Source of the DNA: Verrucomicrobiota bacterium
GTDB taxonomy: Bacteria > Verrucomicrobiota > Kiritimatiellia > RFP12 > UBA1067
Direction of reading: 5' to 3'
Assembly: GCA_023269675.1 (NCBI GenBank)
Contig: JAHFSX010000036.1
Span: 1-64,000 of the forward strand
DNA length: 64,000 bases
In this document: positions 1 to 7,428 of the stretch, in pieces
Numbering within the stretch: position 1 is the first letter of the stretch
How the letters are laid out: every line of letters begins with the position of its first letter
Notes under the pieces: generated by a model
Seen by the model: only the letters and a program-made list of their open reading frames with translations
The model's database searches: none
Told to the model about the DNA's origin: nothing
Translations under genes and position numbers: made by a program

Positions 1-494
1 TTCAGCCCGGAGCCGATCATTTGGCCGACCACCGAGGGCACCTGGATCTGCTTGCTCCAGCGGATCAGCCGCGCGTCACAGTCCGGCGTGATCTCCGCCG
101 CATAAGAGAAACAAAAACCGATGACGTCGGACTGATCGACAATCGGAGCCAGGAAATCCGCAAAGGCGTCGAAGAAGGTCTCGGCGCCGATCTCGCCCGT
201 CGTGCCCGGCATCAGACTCTTCGAAAACGCGCCGATCTCCGCCTTGCCCGCCGCGTTGATCTTCACAACCGCCGCGCGCAGGTTCGTGCCGCCCGCGTCC
301 AGCACCACCACGGGCGTATCGGTCTTGACCGGCTTGTCGATGGAGATGAAGGAGGGGATCATCATCAGCGACGAAGGCCGGCCCGCCAAGCCGGCGTTCA
401 TCTCCTCTTCGAACACCGCCAGCAAAGCCTCGCGGTCGATTCCCGCGACATCCAGCCCGTTCTGCTTCAGGAAAGCCACTTCTCGGTTGCTCAT
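1..494 (-). CDS. Hexokinase, N-terminal part (cut by window edge)
   Basis: ATP-dependent phosphorylation of hexoses, feeding sugars released by the neighbouring hydrolases into glycolysis. About 164 N-terminal residues are visible; the C-terminus lies outside the window. The reading shows the hexokinase phosphate-1 motif VVLDAGGTNLRAA (D66, G68, G69, T70, N71) and the sugar-binding stretch GFCFSYAAEI followed by RLIRWSKQI. The opening (MSNREVAFLKQNGLDVAGID) matches the bacterial hexokinase family of Bacteroidetes and spirochaetes rather than ROK glucokinases. The ATG at 494 has an AAAGGG ribosome-binding site about 8 bases upstream. It is co-directional with the two secreted-protein genes upstream but 102 bases separate them, with a possible promoter in between. 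Confidence 0.88.
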   Translation of the reverse strand, partial: MSNREVAFLKQNGLDVAGIDREALLAVFEEEMNAGLAGRPSSLMMIPSFISIDKPVKTDTPVVVLDAGGTNLRAAVVKINAAGKAEIGAFSKSLMPGTTGEIGAETFFDAFADFLAPIVDQSDVIGFCFSYAAEITPDCDARLIRWSKQIQVPSVVGQMIGSGL

Positions 495-527
495 CGTTTC
501 ACCCTTTGTCTTCTTATGGAAAATTGT

Positions 528-557
528 ATTTTCACTGTCAGGCCGCCGTTTTGTCAA
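528..557 (-). promoter_or_regulatory. Possible sigma-70-type promoter of the hexokinase gene
   Basis: On the minus strand a perfect TTGACA (552-557) is followed after 18 bases by GAAAAT (528-533). The -10 is poor; TACAAT lies a few bases further on, but at 23 bases spacing. It sits in the only sizeable gap before the hexokinase start. Confidence 0.3.
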
Positions 558-596
558 CTTCGAACGGACAAAACCGGCCAAACAACCCTCGCGCGC

Positions 597-950
597 TCAT
601 TTCACCAGCGACCCCGCCGCATCGCCGACGCCGCCGAAAACCTCATAAGGCAGCTCCAGCGCGGCGATGCAGAGCTTGAACGGCGCGACGACCCCCTTGC
701 CGGTATCCACCAGGCCGTCGGAGAATTCTACGCCAGGCAAAGGCGCGAAGAGCATCTCCACAAGGCCCAGCGGCAGGCGGAAACACTGCGCCGCCTGCCA
801 GGGCACCTCGACGATCCCCCTGCCCGCACGCACCAGCCCGGGCACGCCCTCTTTAGCCATGACCGCGGTCTTGACGGCCGTAGCCGGATCCGCCGCCCCA
901 AGCGGCAGAGCCGCCCAGCCCGCCAACAGCATTAAGCACCCGCGTCTCAT
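597..950 (-). CDS. Small secreted protein of unknown function
   Basis: A 117-residue protein starting MRRGCLMLLAGWAALPLGAA, which reads as a signal peptide with a cleavage site after about residue 20. The mature part is alternately hydrophobic and glycine-rich (VRAGRGIVEVPWQAAQCFRL, KLCIAALELPYEVFGG), perhaps a small outer-membrane-associated or amphipathic protein. Its ATG overlaps the TGA of the preceding propeller gene (ATGA, 947-950), so it is almost certainly translationally coupled. An upstream GTG would add 12 residues that break the signal peptide, so I prefer 950. I recognise no family. Confidence 0.6.
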   Translation of the reverse strand: MRRGCLMLLAGWAALPLGAADPATAVKTAVMAKEGVPGLVRAGRGIVEVPWQAAQCFRLPLGLVEMLFAPLPGVEFSDGLVDTGKGVVAPFKLCIAALELPYEVFGGVGDAAGSLVK

Positions 951-2272
951 CGGGTTCGTCCGTTCTGTCCGCTTCCCGCATCCCACTCGCCGATGCAGTA
1001 GAAATCGCCCAGCGTCCGCAGATAGATCCGGTTCTCCAGGATCACCGGCGTGGCGAAGACGCCGGAGGGCAGCCCGTTGGTGATGACCGGCCCGGCGGTC
1101 CGCGCAGCGTTCAAGACGTATCCCTTGCCTTTGCGGTCAAACACGTAGAGGCTGCCGCCCGCCAGCACCGGCGACGAGTAGAACGGCGCCTTGAAGTCCT
1201 GCTCCCAAAGCACGCGCCCGTCTGCCGCCTCATAACACCGCATCAGCCCTTGGTCGTTGACCGCGTACAGCAGGCCCCCCTGCAGAACCGGCGTGGGGAT
1301 GTAGCCCGCCTTGGCGTCACCGGTCCACACCACATGGCTCTGGGTCACATCGCCTTGGCCGTCGGCGCGGATCGCCAGCAAAGCCCGCTTGGGCCAGCCC
1401 GCCGTCGCATACACGAGGTCGCCGCCGACCACCGGCGTCGCGCCGCAGAACGTCGAAGGCCCCTCGCACTCCCACAGCAGGGCGCCGTTCGCGGGGTCAT
1501 AGCCGCGCGTGCTCTCGCCGCCGATCAGCAGAAGCTGGTCGCGGCCCGCCACCCGCGCCACCAACGGCGTGGCGTAACTCTCCTTGACCGTGCGCAGGGG
1601 CACGCGCCAGACCACCTCGCCGGTCGCCCGGTGCAAGGCCACCATGCGGCAGCCAAGCCCGCCCTCGACCGGCATAATCACGGCGGACTTGTAGAAGACC
1701 GGCGAGGCCGAATAGCCCTGGATCGACGTGTACGGCGCGGCCTCCTTGCTCCAGAGCACCTTGCCTTCCAGACTCACGGCCGTCATCCCCACCGCCCGGT
1801 CGCTCTGGCAGGGCACAAAGACGCGCGCGCCGTCACAGGCGGGCGTGGCGGAGGCCAGCGAGTTGTCGGCGTGCATCTTCGCCACCGGGCCCTTGTAGAC
1901 TTCGGCCTGCCATATCGTCTTGCCCGTGGCGCGCTCCAGGCAAAACAGCCACACCGCACCCTGCGCGTGATCACCCGACGTGATGTAAATCCGGTCGCCG
2001 CAGATGCACGGCGAGGAATGCCCGCGCCCCGGCAGCCGCACCTGCCACAGGATGTTCGAGCCCGCGCCCCACGCGGACGGCGGCCGCTGCCCGGCGGGCG
2101 CGACGTTGTCAAGGTTCGGCCCGCGCCACCCGGGCCAGTCCCTCGCGTCCGCTTTCGCCGGCGGCAGCGTGTCCCAACCGTCCTGCGGCGCGACATCGGG
2201 GAAGCCGCCTTCCTGCGCCCTCAGACAAGCCGCCAACGGCAACAGCACTGTCATCCACCCTGAAATTCTCAC
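947..2272 (-). CDS. Secreted PQQ-like beta-propeller repeat protein
   Basis: 441 residues with an N-terminal signal peptide (MTVLLPLAACLRAQ) and then a WPGWRGPN segment typical of the outer-membrane PQQ-propeller proteins abundant in Planctomycetes and relatives. Several blade-type motifs follow, such as GKTIWQAEV, GEVVWRVPL, GALLWECEG and GRVLWEQDF, each with the Gly-x-x-x-Trp pattern of BamB/PQQ blades. These proteins sit in the periplasm or on the outer membrane; binding of a real quinone is not implied. The start is GTG with AAAGGA about 9 bases upstream; an in-frame ATG at 2254 is an alternative. The coupled small gene downstream overlaps by four bases. The family assignment is firm; the substrate or partner is unknown. 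Confidence 0.85.
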   Translation of the reverse strand: MRISGWMTVLLPLAACLRAQEGGFPDVAPQDGWDTLPPAKADARDWPGWRGPNLDNVAPAGQRPPSAWGAGSNILWQVRLPGRGHSSPCICGDRIYITSGDHAQGAVWLFCLERATGKTIWQAEVYKGPVAKMHADNSLASATPACDGARVFVPCQSDRAVGMTAVSLEGKVLWSKEAAPYTSIQGYSASPVFYKSAVIMPVEGGLGCRMVALHRATGEVVWRVPLRTVKESYATPLVARVAGRDQLLLIGGESTRGYDPANGALLWECEGPSTFCGATPVVGGDLVYATAGWPKRALLAIRADGQGDVTQSHVVWTGDAKAGYIPTPVLQGGLLYAVNDQGLMRCYEAADGRVLWEQDFKAPFYSSPVLAGGSLYVFDRKGKGYVLNAARTAGPVITNGLPSGVFATPVILENRIYLRTLGDFYCIGEWDAGSGQNGRTR

Positions 2273-2500
2273 TCAGCCGTCCTTTCGCTTGACCGTCTCG
2301 CAAACCGCGCCCATGCTCGTCCATAGGATACAAGAACCGGACTGCCCCTGAAAGCCGTACTTGCCGCCTTTTTTGAATGACTGTCCCGGTGCGAGCCATT
2401 CCCTAAACCGACAAATCCTTTTGACAGGACACCGCCGCCGCCTATATCGTAAGCGCCATAGGCTTTGTTGCAGCGTAGCATCTGGTCGGAAGGAATCGTG

Positions 2501-3901
2501 ATGCCGAACCAATTTCTACTTGCCGCCCTGGCGGGCTCGATGCTCGCGTCTGGCACCCCGGCATCCCCAGCTCCGCGCCCAACGTGCGAGTCCGGCGGGC
2601 GCCCCCGGCTCGAACTGCGTCCCGGCGAGCGCTACTTCCGAGCAGAGGGTCAGCCGGCGTTCGTGCTGGGGCGCAACCCGGCCGGCATGAATCCGGCCGC
2701 GTACGACGACCATTTCCGCCACGCCGCCGAGGCCGGCGAGCGCCTGGTGCGCATCCACTTCACCCATATCCCTCCGGACGAGAAGGCGGGAGAGCTCGAT
2801 GCCGCGATGCTGGCGTCTTGGGACGCGATCCTGGACGCCGCCGAGAACCGCGGCCTCGCCGTGCTGCCGGTCCTCGGCGTATGGGCCGACTGGAACGACG
2901 GCAGCCGGCAAGAGGGCTGGCACCGCTGGGACGGCAACCCCTTCAACGTCGCACGCGGCGGCCCGGCGCAACGGCCTGACGAGCTGTTCGATGACACCCT
3001 TTGCCGAAAACTCTGGCTGAAACGGCTGGAAACCTTTGTCCGGCACTGGTCGCACCGCCGCGCCATCGTGGGCTGGGAGATCTTCTCCGAGCTGGACCTG
3101 GTCACGGGGGCCACCGAAGAGCGGGCGGTCCGGTTCGCCGAATGCGCGGCCGCCGTGATCCGGGCGGCCGACCCGACGCATCGGCCGGTCACGGCCTCGC
3201 AGGCCGGCATCAACGAGTGGCCGAGGCTGCTGACAAGCGCAGCGCTGGACTTCATCGAGATCCACCCCTACGCGGACGGGGATTGCGGCGGACGGCTGGA
3301 CGACCTGATCCTTTCGACGGTCCGCCAGCGGCTCGCGAGGTACGGCAAGCCGCTCCTTTTGGGCGAATGCGGGCTGAACTCCGGCCCGCCGCGCGGCACG
3401 CTGGAGGTCGCGGCGCGGGCAGAGGTCGGCATCCGGCACGCCATCTGGGCGGCGGTGGTGAGCGGCGCGATGAACGGCCGTGCGCTTTGGTGGCAGGACG
3501 GCTACGACCAGTTCGAAAAAGCCGACCTGTGCAGCCGATACCACCGCACGGACGCCTCTGCCGCCGCGTTCGTGAAGGGTGTCGACTACACGGGGTTTGC
3601 GCCGGTTCCGTGCGTACTTTCCGACGGCTTGAAGGGGGCCGTGATCGGCAACGAAACGCTACGGCTGGGCTGGTTCCGCGATGTCCGCTGCGAGCCGCCC
3701 GCGTGGCCGATGCGGCCGATGACCGGGCAAACCGTGACCGTCGAGGCCTCCGGCGACTTCTGGCGCGTCGAGTTCATCGACCCGGTCACCGGCAAATCTG
3801 TCGGCGAAAGCCGGCTGAACGTCCAGGACCGGCACCTTCGGATGACGCTGCCGGAGTTTCAGGGCTCCGTCGCGCTCCGGCTGAAGCGACTCGCACCCTG
3901 A
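2501..3901 (+). CDS. Secreted GH5-like (clan GH-A) glycoside hydrolase
   Basis: 466 residues with a signal peptide (MPNQFLLAALAGSMLASGTPASPA) and a TIM-barrel hydrolase. The barrel shows the retaining clan GH-A residues: WEIFSELDL, with the likely acid/base Glu at the end of strand 4, and LLLGECGLNS, with the likely nucleophile Glu at the end of strand 7. FIEIHPYAD and ALWWQDGYD are further barrel-end motifs. A short beta-sandwich-like C-terminal part follows (about residues 380-466). The start at 2501 is set by GGAAGGA 6 bases upstream and by the signal peptide; an upstream ATG-like extension has neither. The gene converges with the large hydrolase at 3908, stops 6 bases apart. The clan is clear; the substrate is not, though mannan or other beta-glycan is plausible. 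Confidence 0.8.
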   Translation: MPNQFLLAALAGSMLASGTPASPAPRPTCESGGRPRLELRPGERYFRAEGQPAFVLGRNPAGMNPAAYDDHFRHAAEAGERLVRIHFTHIPPDEKAGELDAAMLASWDAILDAAENRGLAVLPVLGVWADWNDGSRQEGWHRWDGNPFNVARGGPAQRPDELFDDTLCRKLWLKRLETFVRHWSHRRAIVGWEIFSELDLVTGATEERAVRFAECAAAVIRAADPTHRPVTASQAGINEWPRLLTSAALDFIEIHPYADGDCGGRLDDLILSTVRQRLARYGKPLLLGECGLNSGPPRGTLEVAARAEVGIRHAIWAAVVSGAMNGRALWWQDGYDQFEKADLCSRYHRTDASAAAFVKGVDYTGFAPVPCVLSDGLKGAVIGNETLRLGWFRDVRCEPPAWPMRPMTGQTVTVEASGDFWRVEFIDPVTGKSVGESRLNVQDRHLRMTLPEFQGSVALRLKRLAP

Positions 3902-3907
3902 AGGCAG

Positions 3908-6900
3908 TCATTGATCCCTTGCCATCACGCGCGCCTCGAGCGTGGTGGCGTCGTTCGCGATATTGTTGTCCGGCCCGGGGGTAACCGCGAAATCGACCCA
4001 GGTGCCGGGTTTGACTTCGGCCTGCACCGAGAACGCGACTTTGGTTTCCTCCTCGGGGCCGCCCACGTGACGCTCAACCGCCTTGTGTCCTCCGACCAGG
4101 ATAACGACCGTCGTGCCGTCGCCCTCGCGGCCGCGCTCGGCCGTTCCCTCGATCGTCACCGGCCCGGCGACGGAACTTTTCCAGCGTGCCACAGCCCAGA
4201 CCGCCCGACGGTCTTTGACTTGCGGATGAAACTCGCCGCGCGACGCTCCAAGAAACTCCTGCGGTCCGTGCCACCGGTCGCCCCACGGCGTGACCTCCAG
4301 TGTGAACGGCTTGAAATCTGCGTCCGTGTAAGGTCCAGACGGCGCGGTGCCATCAAAATACCCATACTCCCAGCCGGCCGCTCCCTGCACGCGCGAAAAA
4401 TCGTCGCACAGGTCCGCGACCGCGCGGGAGCCCGTCGCGACCTCCTCCAGCGACTTGACCGCGCCGCGCAGATAGAACGGCGTGTCATCCAAGGACAGTT
4501 CGGCAGAACCGTTCTCCAGCGCCACCGGATGAGCATTGCCCATCAGGTCCACCCGGGTGACAGGGCCGTCGGCCTGCAGCCGGATGCGCGCAGGATAGGT
4601 CGCCCAGCAGACGCGCAGTTCCTCTTTGCCTTTCAGAAACCTGAAGATGAACGCCCGGCTGTAACGCCGCGGAGCCTCGCGTTCGACAAAGCGCGCGTCG
4701 TGGAGCAGACGGATCGCTGCCGCGGCCGAACCCAGCACGGGTGCGGGCGAATACGGGCCGCGCGGATCACCGGCCCCGTGTACGATGCCCATGTTGGCGA
4801 ACTCGCGGTGGTCCTGCATCAGGTACCAGACCATGCGGCTGACGCCCTGCGAGAGCATCAGCGTGCTGAGGCGGACGTAGAAGCGGGCCGAAACCTTGGG
4901 GTCGGGACTGAAGCTGCCATACTCGGTCGCCCAAAGCGGCTTCTCCTGCCCCTGAAGATGCCGCTTCATCAAATCGCGCAGCTCGCCGATCTCGCCATCC
5001 ACCCCCTCGGGCCGGCTGCGGTACGGATGGATCACCACCGCGTCCATGCCCTTCAATCCGCCGTTTTTGAAAACACCCTCGAAGTAAGGTAGCGGCAGCA
5101 GGACCGCCGCTCCGCCCAAGACCGGCACGTCGGACCGGATCTGTTTCAGCAGCGGATAGACGGCCTGGCACAGTTCGGCCTGGGACTTGGGCCGGTCTTC
5201 GGCGGCCGGCCCCGTGCACCAGCTCCCGTTATACTCGTTCCAGATCTCAATGCCCGCCAGCCCGTCGCCGAACCGCTTGAGGATCTCCTGCCCGTAGCGT
5301 CCGAAGGCGGCGCGGCCGGCCGGCGTATAGGGCGTGTTGCCGCCGTCGAAGAGCGGATTCGCATACGTCATCAACAGCAGCGGACGAATCCCGTTTTTGG
5401 CCAGCGCCTCCAGATAGGGCGTGAAGCGCTTGAAGTTGAACTCTCCCGCCTTCTGTTCGACCTCATCCCACGGCGTCTCATCGCGTACAAAGGGGAATCC
5501 GACCCGCGCGATCAAAGGCGCGAGCTCGGGGTTCCAGCCTTGGGAGAAGTGCGTCATCACGCCGAACGGCGACTCGCGCAAAGCCGACAGAGCCACCGGC
5601 TCGATCACCGCGAAATCCACCTCGCGCTCGACCGCCTGGCCGCCGGTCCACGCCGTGACTGTCATCTCGAACTGGCCGCGCGCCTGAATCTCCGGCCTGA
5701 GCAGCGCGCGCTGCCCGGCGTCCGGGATCGCCGTGCCCTCGGCCACGTGCTTGCCCCAGAAGTCCCGCACCTGATACGCCAGCTTCTCGGCGCGCGTGTC
5801 GACGGCGATCCCCACCGGTTCGCCTTCCGCAAACACGTTGCCCAGGACACGGGGCACCACCGCAAATTCAGGAACGATCCGCTTGGCGTCCAGCATCGCG
5901 GTGACCCCGTCAACCCAAACCGTACCCTTCGATTCGAGCACAAACACGAGGCTTTTGGCCGGAGCTGCCCACTTTTTGCCCTCCGGGCCGCCCCAGCTCT
6001 CGCCGGCATTGAACCGCTTGATGCGAATCAGTTGCCACGCTCCGCCGGGTTGCAGAGGGAAGCGCTGAAGATAATTATGCCCGGCGCTGTCGACCAGGCG
6101 CACGCCCACGCCCGTCGCGCCCTCCGCCCGCGCCCAAAAGGACAGCTCCACAAAATCGCGCTGCAGGCCCGGCAGCTCGCGCACGGCCTCCGCAAAGCCC
6201 TCGCCCTGCAAACGGATGACAAGGCTGCCCTTGCCGGTCTTCGCCTGCGAGAGGTCATGTTCAACCGCGCCGGTGAAACCGTCGGCGCCCTCTTCGAAGT
6301 CACCCAGAATCCACGGTGCGGCTTGGCGCAGCCGCTCGGCATGGGCCCGCGCCGCAGGCGTCAACTCCTCTGTGAGCTCAGCTTGCACGCCATCGACCCA
6401 GACCGTGCCCCGACCTTCCAGAATCAAGGCGACCTCCTGCGCGGGCCCATGCCACTGGCCGTCCTTGGGGCCGCCCCAGCTCTCCCCCTCGTTGAGCCGG
6501 GTGAATACGTACTCGTGCCAATCGTGATCATCGGGCATTTCCACGCGGTGCAGGTAGTACTGGCCCCGGGTGTCCAGCAGCCGCACGCACAGGTTGCCCT
6601 TGGCCGCGGCCCTGTACCACAGGCGGACTTCGCGGAAGTCTTGCTCGAGATCCGGCAGTCCCCGGCCGCTGCCGACCCACTCCTGGTTCGTGTTCACCAA
6701 ACGGCCGGACGCATGCCCGGTCTTGAACTCCGCCGTGTCGCGCTGGAGCGTGTCCTCGAACCCGTCCAGACCGTTCTCGAAATCACCCAGCTTGAGCGTC
6801 AGCTCACCCGCCATGACACGCACGCCCATCAAAAAAACGACCACCGGGACGACACAGGAAACCCGCCCCTTCGCGAGGGGTCCAACACGCGAGCTTTTGC

Positions 6901-6928
6901 AGCTTTTCAGCACGAAGATATTGAACAT
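3908..6928 (-). CDS. Large secreted clan GH-A glycoside hydrolase with duplicated N-terminal beta-domain
   Basis: 1006 residues. After a signal peptide ending near VRVMAGE come two copies of a roughly 150-residue beta-sandwich-type module. One begins LGDFENGLDGFEDT, the other LGDFEEGADGFTGA, and each contains LNEGESWGGP or FNAGESWGGP and ends GTVWVDGV, which suggests carbohydrate-binding modules. A TIM barrel follows (about residues 430-760) with GIEIWNEYNGSW (acid/base Glu) and PLWATEYGSF (nucleophile Glu), as in GH39/GH5-like retaining enzymes. The C-terminal 240 residues are beta-rich, with TVVILVGGHKAVERH near the end. The likely job is hydrolysis of an extracellular polysaccharide. The exact GH family cannot be fixed by eye; GH39 or an unclassified GH-A family are both possible. 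Confidence 0.75.
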   Translation of the reverse strand: MFNIFVLKSCKSSRVGPLAKGRVSCVVPVVVFLMGVRVMAGELTLKLGDFENGLDGFEDTLQRDTAEFKTGHASGRLVNTNQEWVGSGRGLPDLEQDFREVRLWYRAAAKGNLCVRLLDTRGQYYLHRVEMPDDHDWHEYVFTRLNEGESWGGPKDGQWHGPAQEVALILEGRGTVWVDGVQAELTEELTPAARAHAERLRQAAPWILGDFEEGADGFTGAVEHDLSQAKTGKGSLVIRLQGEGFAEAVRELPGLQRDFVELSFWARAEGATGVGVRLVDSAGHNYLQRFPLQPGGAWQLIRIKRFNAGESWGGPEGKKWAAPAKSLVFVLESKGTVWVDGVTAMLDAKRIVPEFAVVPRVLGNVFAEGEPVGIAVDTRAEKLAYQVRDFWGKHVAEGTAIPDAGQRALLRPEIQARGQFEMTVTAWTGGQAVEREVDFAVIEPVALSALRESPFGVMTHFSQGWNPELAPLIARVGFPFVRDETPWDEVEQKAGEFNFKRFTPYLEALAKNGIRPLLLMTYANPLFDGGNTPYTPAGRAAFGRYGQEILKRFGDGLAGIEIWNEYNGSWCTGPAAEDRPKSQAELCQAVYPLLKQIRSDVPVLGGAAVLLPLPYFEGVFKNGGLKGMDAVVIHPYRSRPEGVDGEIGELRDLMKRHLQGQEKPLWATEYGSFSPDPKVSARFYVRLSTLMLSQGVSRMVWYLMQDHREFANMGIVHGAGDPRGPYSPAPVLGSAAAAIRLLHDARFVEREAPRRYSRAFIFRFLKGKEELRVCWATYPARIRLQADGPVTRVDLMGNAHPVALENGSAELSLDDTPFYLRGAVKSLEEVATGSRAVADLCDDFSRVQGAAGWEYGYFDGTAPSGPYTDADFKPFTLEVTPWGDRWHGPQEFLGASRGEFHPQVKDRRAVWAVARWKSSVAGPVTIEGTAERGREGDGTTVVILVGGHKAVERHVGGPEEETKVAFSVQAEVKPGTWVDFAVTPGPDNNIANDATTLEARVMARDQ

Positions 6929-7060
6929 GCGTGAAACCTAACGTTTAGCGAAACGGGCCGCCGAGTCGACGCAGATCCTCCCGCAGGCGGACCCGCCATC
7001 AGACGGGCAGCCATAGATTACCTAATACGGGTTGGCCATGAAAGCCAGACCTCATCCAAT

Positions 7061-7363
7061 CCTTGCATCTGGGTGCGATTCAGTTTCGTTGAAACTGAGT
7101 CGCACCCAGGAGAATTTAGGAGTTAGGATTGAGGAGTTGGTTGCGCGGAAGACCCTGAAAACAGGGCGTTCGACAAGGAGGAGCCCTTCCGCGAGCAACC
7201 GTTTCTTGAGGCACTACGTTTGACCTCATCTTGAAGACACGAACACGGACTCTCGAGCATGTACGAACACGTTCGCTGCCATGGCATTGTAACTCCTAAC
7301 TCCTAAATCTTAACTCCTCCTTCGGGTGTGGATTCAACGAAGTTGCATCACACCCCTTGCATC
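7061..7363. mobile_element. MITE-like unit with hairpin ends and 9-base direct repeats
   Basis: The direct repeat CCTTGCATC occurs at 7061-7069 and 7355-7363. Just inside are two hairpins with mirrored ends. The left stem is 7071-7087 paired with 7091-7107 (17 pairs, one G-T, loop GTT). The right stem is 7324-7338 paired with 7342-7355 (loop GAA, one bulge, one mismatch). Both start GGGTG and end CACCC. Inside the hairpins lie inverted copies of the TTAGGAGTTAGG word (7116-7138) and of AACTCCTAACTCC (7290-7318). No coding capacity is seen. This looks like a non-autonomous palindromic element; the direct repeats could be a target-site duplication. No transposase is in the window. Confidence 0.45.
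7139..7210. other. Possible structured RNA or cruciform
   Basis: The arms GGTTGCGCGGAAG (7139-7151) and CTTCCGCGAGCAACC (7196-7210) pair over 13 bases with a 2-base bulge. The interior holds a CCCTG-AAAA-CAGGG hairpin (7153-7166). It lies at the core of the repeat unit 7061-7363. Whether it is transcribed cannot be told from sequence. Confidence 0.35.
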
Positions 7364-7428
7364 CCCCGCCTTCAGAAGTTATGCTCTTGCCCATCTGTTG
7401 AACAAACCAAACAAGGGGGAAGCTGGTT

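Larger units (their letters stand above)
6929..7428. other. 500-base intergenic region rich in inverted repeats
   Basis: No convincing gene. Short open frames on both strands lack codon structure or a ribosome-binding site. Most of the stretch is taken by the hairpin-bounded unit described at 7061-7363. It separates a minus-strand and a plus-strand gene, so it should also hold promoters for both, but I could not pick clear ones. Confidence 0.7.
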
